Positions 48,901 through 57,900 of a stretch of 64,000 bases of DNA are shown here, one piece after another. The notes beneath the pieces are model-generated. The model did not search any database. It saw nothing but the letters and a program-made list of their open reading frames with translations, and was not told where the DNA came from. Each line of letters starts with the position of its first letter. Position 1 is the stretch's first letter. Source of the DNA: Verrucomicrobiaceae bacterium (GTDB lineage: Bacteria > Verrucomicrobiota > Verrucomicrobiia > Verrucomicrobiales > Verrucomicrobiaceae). The stretch covers positions 1 to 64,000 of the forward strand of contig JAIXZA010000050.1 in the NCBI GenBank assembly GCA_027489965.1, in the 5' to 3' direction. The position numbers were made by a program, and so were the translations under genes.

Positions 48901-51900
48901 GATTTGAATAACAATGGGCTCAAGGACACGACCGAGTCAGGTGTGAGCGGGGTCACTGTCGAGCTAATGAATCCAGGTGCTGATGGCTTTGTTGGTGGCA
49001 CAGGATTGAATGCCGATACTGTGCTGCTAACGACGAGCACAAACAGCTCTGGTGCTTATAGCTTCCGATCCTACACCCAGGGGCTTCACTATGTGAGGAT
49101 CACTCCGACGGCGGCTCTTTCTCTGGCTAGTTCCGTGGTGGTGAGCAGTGACAACGGTAGCAACAATGACAATAACGGTACTCAACCGGGTGGTGCTGGA
49201 AGTGATATCTCATCCATGATCATCATGCTAACTCCTGGTGGCGAGCCTGGTAATACGGGCACGACCAACAGTGAGACGACGATCGACTTTGGCCTGCGCG
49301 GCTGCCCCGCGATCACAATCAGTCCGACATCACTGCCTGTGGTGACTTTGGGGTCACCTTACAGTCAGACTCTCACAGGTTCTGGAGGTAACTCACCCTA
49401 CACATGGAGCCTGATAAGTGGCACTCTGCCCACGGGTCTGAGCTTGAGCAGTGGTGGTGTGCTCAGTGGCTCGACGACTGCTGCGATTGGTAATTACAAT
49501 CTTACGGTTCAGTTGACTGATCTATCCGGCTGCAAGGTGACTCGTGCTTACACACTCACTTTAGTTTGCCCCGCTTTGTCGATGTCTCCTTCCATTCTTT
49601 CAAGCGGTACGCAGGGTTCCGCTTACAGTCAGACCCTGGCTGCTGGTGGTGGCACGGCACCTTATACTTGGACGGTTGCATTGGGTGCGTTGCCTTCTGG
49701 AATGACGCTTAGCACTAGCGGTTTATTCTCAGGAACACCAACACTGCCAGGAAGCTACACCTTTACGATTCGTGCAACGGATGCCCGCTCCTGTTTTGTG
49801 GATACAAGCTACACCATGGCAGTTTCTTGCCCGACAGTTAGCGTGACTCCGAGCTCTCTTTCGGACGCAACATTGGCTGCGCTATACACGCCAGTGGCAT
49901 TCAGTGCATCAGGTGGTAGTGCGCCTTATACATGGAGCCTGACCGGCACCCTGCCAACCGGCATGAGCCTGAGCAGCACGGGGGCTCTGAGTGGCACGCC
50001 GAGCGGTGCCCCTGGCGTTTATACCATCACGGCAATTGTTACCGATGCTAATCTTTGTACTGGCAGTCGCACGCTCAATCTCCAGGTGAATTGTGGAGCC
50101 TTTTCCATCAGTCCATCTTCTCTTCCTGCCTCCATTCAGAATGCTGCTTACACTGCGCAGACGATTTCTGCTTCGGGAGGAACAGCACCCTACACTTGGG
50201 CTGTTACTGTTGGCGGGCTACCTGCCGGCATGTCTCTATCACCAGCAGGTGTATTGAGCGGCACTCCGACGGCTGCACCAGGCACTTATAATTTCACCGC
50301 TCGTGCTACAGATGGTTTTGCCTGCCAAAGTTCACGCGCTTATGCCTTTGTAGTGAATTGCCCACCCGTCGCTGTGACGACCGCTTCTCTAAATGGTGCT
50401 GTGCAGTTTGTAAGCTTCAGCCAAACCTTGGCGGCTAACAGTGGCACATCACCTTACTCATGGAGCATCACCAGCGGTGCCTTGCCATCAGGAATGAATT
50501 TTTCCTCTGGTGGAGTGCTGAGTGGTACGCCCACACAAATAGGCAACTTCCCGCTTACTTTTCGTGCGGTAGATAGCAACGGCTGTGCAGCAACTCGTGC
50601 TCTTACTCTCACGGTTGCCTGTCCCGTGATCACGTTGACACCAACGACGTTGATTGGTGCCCAGAATAACACGGCTTATAATCAGCAGCTTTCGGCGAAT
50701 GGCGGCACTGGACCGTATGTTTACACTCGGATTAGCGGTGCAATACCGACGGGTATGACCTTCACTTCTCAAGGTCTATTGTTTGGTTCACCCATTTCTG
50801 GTCCAGGGAACTATACCTTCGCCGTGCAAGCAACGGATGCTTCTGGTACATGTGCTGGCAGCCAGAGCTACACACTCACAGTCACCTGCCCAACGATCAC
50901 GCTTTCACCCTCTACCTTGGCCAACGGGACCGTCGGCACGACCTATACGAGCAGCTTGTCCACCGCAGGTGGCACAGCGCCTTATGCCTACTCAGTTATT
51001 TCCGGTGCGTTGCCTGCGGGGCTGACGATTTCAGGTTCTGGTTTGATTTCGGGCACACCAACAGCTGCTGCGACTGCCAGCTTTACGATCCAGACCAAGG
51101 ATGCCTTTAACTGCACTGGCACGAGGGCCTATACATTGACCATTGTTTGTCCCTCAATCACCATCACTCCTTCAACCCTGAATGATGCTTATTACAATTT
51201 AGCCTACTCTCAGGCAATGACGGCGACTGGTGGTACTGGGCCTTATGCTTGGAGTATTGTTGCTGGCACTCCGCCTTCTGGCATCACTTTAAGTCCTGCT
51301 GGCGTGCTAAGTGGCACGAGCATTGCTTTTGGTTCAGCCTCCTTCAGCGTACGTGTGACTGATTTCTACGGTTGCCAATCGACTTTAAACACGACTCTCA
51401 CGGTGAAAGGTTTAGCCATTGGTGATCTGGTCTGGGATGATGTGGACTACAATGGTATCCATGATGCAGGTGAAGCAGGGGTCAAGGATGTCACCGTGCA
51501 GCTTTGGGATCCAGGAGCAGACAATGCCATTGGTGGTACAGGGCCAGATGCAGACGTACAGGTGGGTGCCGATAAGACGACGAGTGCTTTCGGGACTTTT
51601 GCCTTCCAGAATTTGTTGCCTGGTTATTATTACTTGCGCGTCTTCCCACCGACAAATCTGCCGCTTCCCGGTGGATCTCCGGTCGATGCTGACAACGGCG
51701 TGGACAATGACAATAACTCAGCTCAACAGCCTGATGGCCCCGGCACAGTGATTTATGGCCCTGTCGTAGAGCTTTCTACGGGCAGCGAGACGATCGATGA
51801 GGATGGTGATCATGATACGGACTTCACCGTGGACTTTGGTCTCTATCGTGGATTGACTATTGGCAACCCAGGATCTCCAAACTTTGTTTGGGAAGATACC

Positions 51901-54900
51901 AATGATAATGGCATCAAAAATTCGGGCGAGCCTGGTATTGACGGCGTATCCGTTCAGCTTTGGTTTGCGGGATTAGATCAGCGCATTGGTGGTAGTGATG
52001 ATGCGCTGCGTCAGACCACCACGACATCTGCTGGCGGTAAGTATAGTTTTGTCACTTTACCTCCAGGTAAATATTATCTGCGCATTCCGACCACGCCTCA
52101 AGCCCAGCCTCTGTCCAGCTCTAGCTCGGTGCTGCTTGATAATGGAGTCAATGATGATGATAATGGTCATCAAGTCGCGGCAGGGAGCATTTATAGTAAC
52201 TTGATCACGCTGACCTCAGGTCAGGAAGTAAGTGATGGTGGCTACAATGAAAACACCATCGATTTTGGACTTATCCCAGTGACCCCCACTGTTTATCTCT
52301 CTGCAACTCAGGACGACAGTATTCAGACCTATAATGCGGCCAGCGGCAAATACACCGGTGCCTTGAGACATCCATTTGGGACAAGTCATAACCAGGGAGA
52401 TGGTAATCCTTTTGATGTGCCCTATGGTATGGAGCTGGGACCTGATGGCAATTGGTATGTAGCTCACTTTGGTGACAGTAATCTTTATCGTCTCAGTCCT
52501 ACAGGAGTCCAGACGGCAGGCGTGCTCAATACCAGTAGTGCATCACTGAGTCAGATTCAGGTTTTTGCCATCGGGCCTGATGGTAACTTTTATGTCGTGG
52601 ATCATAATGGTGGGCGTATTGTCCGCTTCGCAGGTCCGCTAAGCAACACGCCAGGTGTGCCGATGGGTACAAGTCCGTTTACCTTCCTGACACAATCTGG
52701 GATTCAAGATGTGGCCTTTGGCCCAGATGGTAATCTTTATCTTGTCGTGCAAAGCGGCACGACGCGGGAAATTCGCCGCTACAATGCCACGAACGGTGTG
52801 CTCATGAATGTCATCGCGACAGATTCTCAGATCGTCTCTATGGTAGCCGGAGGTCAGCCTGTTTCATTGGTTTCAGGGATCGATATTCATGGGAGCACTC
52901 TTTATGGCGTTAACCGCTCTGATGGTGAAATCTTCCGCATCAATCTGATAAATCCTGCTGCCCCTGGTGCACCTCAGATTGTGGCCACAATCGCCAGTGC
53001 AGGTAAGGGGGATGTGGATACACGTGACATTGAGTACAACCCGAAAGATGATCTGCTTTACTTGACCGGTTACAATTGGGGTAAACCAGTTGTTGCGGGA
53101 ACTTACAGCAGCGGAGCTATTCTGCGGGTCAGCCTTACAGGGGCCGTTGATATCTTTGAAGCTCCGATCCCGACACCGCCTGGTCCGAATAATGAAATCT
53201 GGGCGGGGCCTCGAGACATCTCGATTGGTAAACCATTCAGCGTTGTCGCCGAGACGGTCGCTGTGGGTAGTATTGTGTGGAATGACACCAATGCGAACGG
53301 CATCCATGATGCTGGTGAAAATGGCATTCCAAATGTTCGAGTAGAACTCTGGCGCGATATGGATGGGAACAGTTCTAATGGTGCTGAGTCACGTATTGGC
53401 TGGACCTTCACGAACTCGCGAGGAATGTATTATTTCTCAGGGGAAGATCCTGGTGTGTATCAGCTGAAGGTGAGCTCACATAACTTCACGGATGGACAAC
53501 CTCTGGCTGGATCTGGTTACAGCAGTCCAGTCACTGTTAGCACGGACAATCAGATTGATGGAGATGATAATGGTATTCAGACTGGTGGAAACCGCACTGA
53601 GACAGTCAGTCCGCTAATTACACTGAACCCAGGTTCCGAGCCTCAAGGTAATGGTGCTACAGGCGTTGAACTCGGCGTTGGTGGTGAATTGGATAATTAC
53701 ATCGTAGATGCCAATGGTGACATGACCGTTGACTTCGGCTTCGTAGAGCCAGGCATCATGGCACTGGGTAACTTGGTCTTCAATGATGCCAATGGTAATC
53801 GCCGTTTTGACAATGGTGAAGGTTTGGATGGTGTCGCCGTGCAACTTTACTATTGGGGCCAGACACCAGGCGCAAGCCAAGCGGTGGCAACAACGGTGAC
53901 TGCGAATGGTGGTAAATACCTCTTCAATAACTTGTGGCAGGGCCAATACTTCGTGCATCTGCCTGCCGCCCAGTTCCAGTCCACTGGTGACTTGCGTGGT
54001 CTATTCAGTCTTCAAGATGTCCAAGCTGGGGATGATGATGTGGGTGAAGACTCGATTGATACTCTAACTCCATTTACCTCGGGTCTGAGCACCGGACGTA
54101 TCATCATGACCGCTGACAGCGCCCCGACAAATAGCACCGGTGAAACGGGTGTGAATGCATCAAGTGATGATAGCAATGATAATAACACCGATCTTACCGT
54201 GGACTTTGGTCTCTTCCGACCTGTGGCAATTGGCAACTTGGTCTTCTTTGATGGGAATGCCAATGGTCATGCCGATAGTGGTGAAGGTATCAATGGTGTT
54301 ACTATTCAGCTGTATACCCATGATCAGATTCCCGGCACGGACACGCCGATTGCCACGACGACCAGCATCAATGGCGGTAAGTATCTCTTCAGCTTCCTGC
54401 GTCCTGGGAACTATCGACTGCATATTCCATCGTCAATGTTCCAAGATGGTGCGGTGCTTTTCCGCCGAGTAAGCATTGATGAAGGACTCTCTGGTGATGA
54501 TGATTCTGGGGAAGATGGTCTCAATGACACCATCCCTTCGCAGCAGGGCGTTTCGACCAATATTGTGACCATTTTCCCAGGTGCTAGCCCCACTGATCAG
54601 ACGGGCGAATCGGGTGTCGATTCCACTACTGATAATGATAACGATGCATCTGTCGATCTCACGGTGGACTTTGGATTCCAGAGTCCTGTTGGGATTGGTA
54701 ATTTAGTCTTCATTGACGCGAATCAAAATGGTCGTGCTGATGCTGGTGAAGGTGTCGATGATGTGACCGTTGAAATATATAATGCCGATCAGACTCCTGG
54801 AAGCGTGACTCCGCTCTTCACTCAGAGCACGCAGAACGGCGGTAAATATGCCTTCAATTTCCTTTCTAGTGGCAGCTATGTTGTCTTTATCCCAGCGAGC

Positions 54901-57900
54901 CAGTTCTCTGTTGGACAGCCGCTCAGTGGAGTCGTCTCATTGACTGGTTCACAGAATAGCACTGCAGATGATGACGTCGGAGAAGATGGCATCGATGACG
55001 CTGCACCTGGTATCAATGGCATCCGCAGTCGAAATATTTCTCTTAATGTGGATAGTGCTCCAGTAGATGCTGGGACCGAGAGAGGTCTGTATAAAACCGA
55101 CGATAGTTTTGATGACGATAATTTCGATCTAACCATCGACTTTGGTTTCGCACCATCCAATCCAAATCTTGTTGGCGTGGGTAACCTTGTTTATGCGGAT
55201 GCCAATGGAAATGGCACTTATGATCTTGGGGAAGGTGTCAATGGCGTCACCGTGCAATTGTTCAGTTCTCTGGCAGATCCACAGACGGCTCAGCCAATGC
55301 GCACAACTATCACTTCCAATGAAGGTGTCTATCTATTCAGCGGTCTGGATGCCGGGGACTACATCATTCACATTCCAGCTTCTCAATTTGGTGCGGGCAA
55401 ACCTCTAAGTGGCTGGAGTTCTATGGTGGGTCAGGGCAGTGACAATCAAATCGATGACAATACTGATGAGAATGGCGGTGGACTGGGCTTGCCAAGTGTT
55501 GTCGGGGTTACCTCCACCGTCATCGCACTCTTGCCTGATAGTGAGCCTCAAAACGTTTCCGGTGAATCTGGCCGTGACGCATTTATAGACGATGCCAATG
55601 ACGACAACACCGATTTGACTGTGGATTTTGGGTTCTTCAAACCTGTCGCTGTTGGTAATCTTGTCTTCCTTGATGCCAATTACAATGGCCGCGCAGAGTC
55701 TTCGGAAGGCCTTGCAGAAGTCGAAGTTCAGCTCTTTGAGGCGGGCGACTCCACAGTCTTTGATCAGCCATTATTCACCACGACGACTGACTCATCGGGT
55801 CGCTATCTATTTGAGAATTTAGCAGCAGGTAGCTATTTCATTCATGTTCCGCCATACATGTTTGCCTTTGGTTCGCCGCTTTATTTGCGAGCTAGTGTTG
55901 CAGATGTGCAGTCAGGTGACGATAACTTAGGTGAGGACGGCATTGATGAAGGGCGTCCGAATGCTTATGGGGTGAGCACCGGAGTCTTCACCCTTACTCC
56001 GACAAGTAGCCCTATTGGTTCCGCTGAAGCTGGTCTTTCTGGAACCAGTGATGACGCTTCTGATGCTGCAATTGACCTGACAATTGACCTTGGTTTTGTG
56101 CCGCGAGTGCAGATCGGAAATCTGGTCTTCCGTGATGCGAATAGCGACGGCGTCTTTGATCCAAATATTGAAACAGGTATTGATGGAGTTACGGTCGAGC
56201 TCTGGTCAGGTCAGGCGAATGCCTCGGCACCACTGGCAACCACTACGACCTTTAATGGCGGTCTCTACAGCTTCGGTATTGCACCAGGCTCTTATCATAT
56301 CCGTATTCCAGCGAGTGCCTTTGGATCAGGTGGAGCTGCAGAAAATCTCGTGGACACCGCTCCTTCGGCTAATACTTCAGGCTTCTCCGCTGATGATGAT
56401 GCTGGGCAAGATGGTTACCTCACTGGTAGTAGTGTCACTAGCAATGGTGTGCGCACGGCAAACTTCACCGTCTTGCCAGGACTAACACCGGATGCCACGA
56501 ACGGAGAAACTGGATTCTTGTCCTATGACGATGACACCTTTGAGTATGATTCTGATCTCACGGTTGACATTGGGCTGGCTCCAAAACCCATCGGCGTTGG
56601 AAACCTAGTGTTCAATGACAGCAATGGTGATAAGCGTTTCACGTCGGGCACTGACTTTGGCATTTCAGGCGTGCTGATTGAACTGTATTCTGCAGGCAGC
56701 GTGCCTGGATCCACCACGCCTCTGGCCCAGACCTACAGCAAAGAAGGTGGTCTCTATGAGCTGCGTGCCCCTGGGGCGGGTGATTATTTTATGTTCATTC
56801 CTGCCTCTCAGTTTTCTTCAGGCAATGCTCTCTTTGGTGGCTCAGTGGTGACAGGCTTTGGTGATGACTTGGTGCCGCAGGATGACAATCTCGATGAAGA
56901 CACTTTGAATGCACCGTCACCAGCATCGGCTGGTGTTTACTCCATTCCCTTCACCCTCGCCTATGGCACTGAGCCGACAGGCACCGTGGAATCGGGTTCA
57001 GGTGGCAATCTCGATGACGGCCGTGACGCTGATTATGATTATACCATTGACTTTGGTTTCACAGGGGTCGCTGCACCGCTGAATCTTGGTGTTGGCAACT
57101 TAGTCTTCTTTGATACAAACAACAATGGCCGCTATGACAGTGGTGAAGGCAAGTCTGGCGTCTGGGTTATCCTCTACCGCGGCAGTTCCAATGTGGGGCC
57201 ATTCACCCCCTTCCGCAGTGCCATCACCGACAGTGCTGGTCGTTATCTCTTTAGTAGTCTGCCTGCGGATACCTATCGAGTCCACATCGCAGCAGATAAC
57301 TTTAAAAGCAACATCACCCTTCCCGGCTCCACGACTCAGGGCAATGGTCCGCTTTATGGTATGATCTCAGTCACGGGTAATCAAAACGCTGCGACCTCTG
57401 CCGATGACAATCTTGGAGAAGATGGCGAGGATATTTCCAATCCGTCTCTGTGGGGCATCAGCAGCCCATTCTTCAGTGTCCAAGCCGGAACCGCGCCTAT
57501 CGGCACTGCGGAGGCAGGCTTTGAGGGGGGTACTGACAATGCCAATGATTCAAACGTGAATTTGACCATCGACTTTGGATTCAAAAATGCGCCGGTGCCA
57601 GCGACTCTGAAGGTCGGGAACTTAGTCTTCCATGATTTGAACAACAATGGTATCGCTGATGTAGGTGAAGGTATCGGTGGCGTATTGGTGCAGATCTTCA
57701 GTGCTGGCGCTAATCCTGTGACAGCCACGCCGGTCGCCTCTATGACGACCGTAATGACAGGATCATTGATGGGCCAATATCTCTTTGAAAATCTAGCACC
57801 TGGAAACTATTTCATCTTCATTCCTGCATCGAATTTTGCCTCTGCCAATTCACCTCTTTATCGCAAGCTTTCTCTTTATGGCGCGCAGGCTAATACGGCT

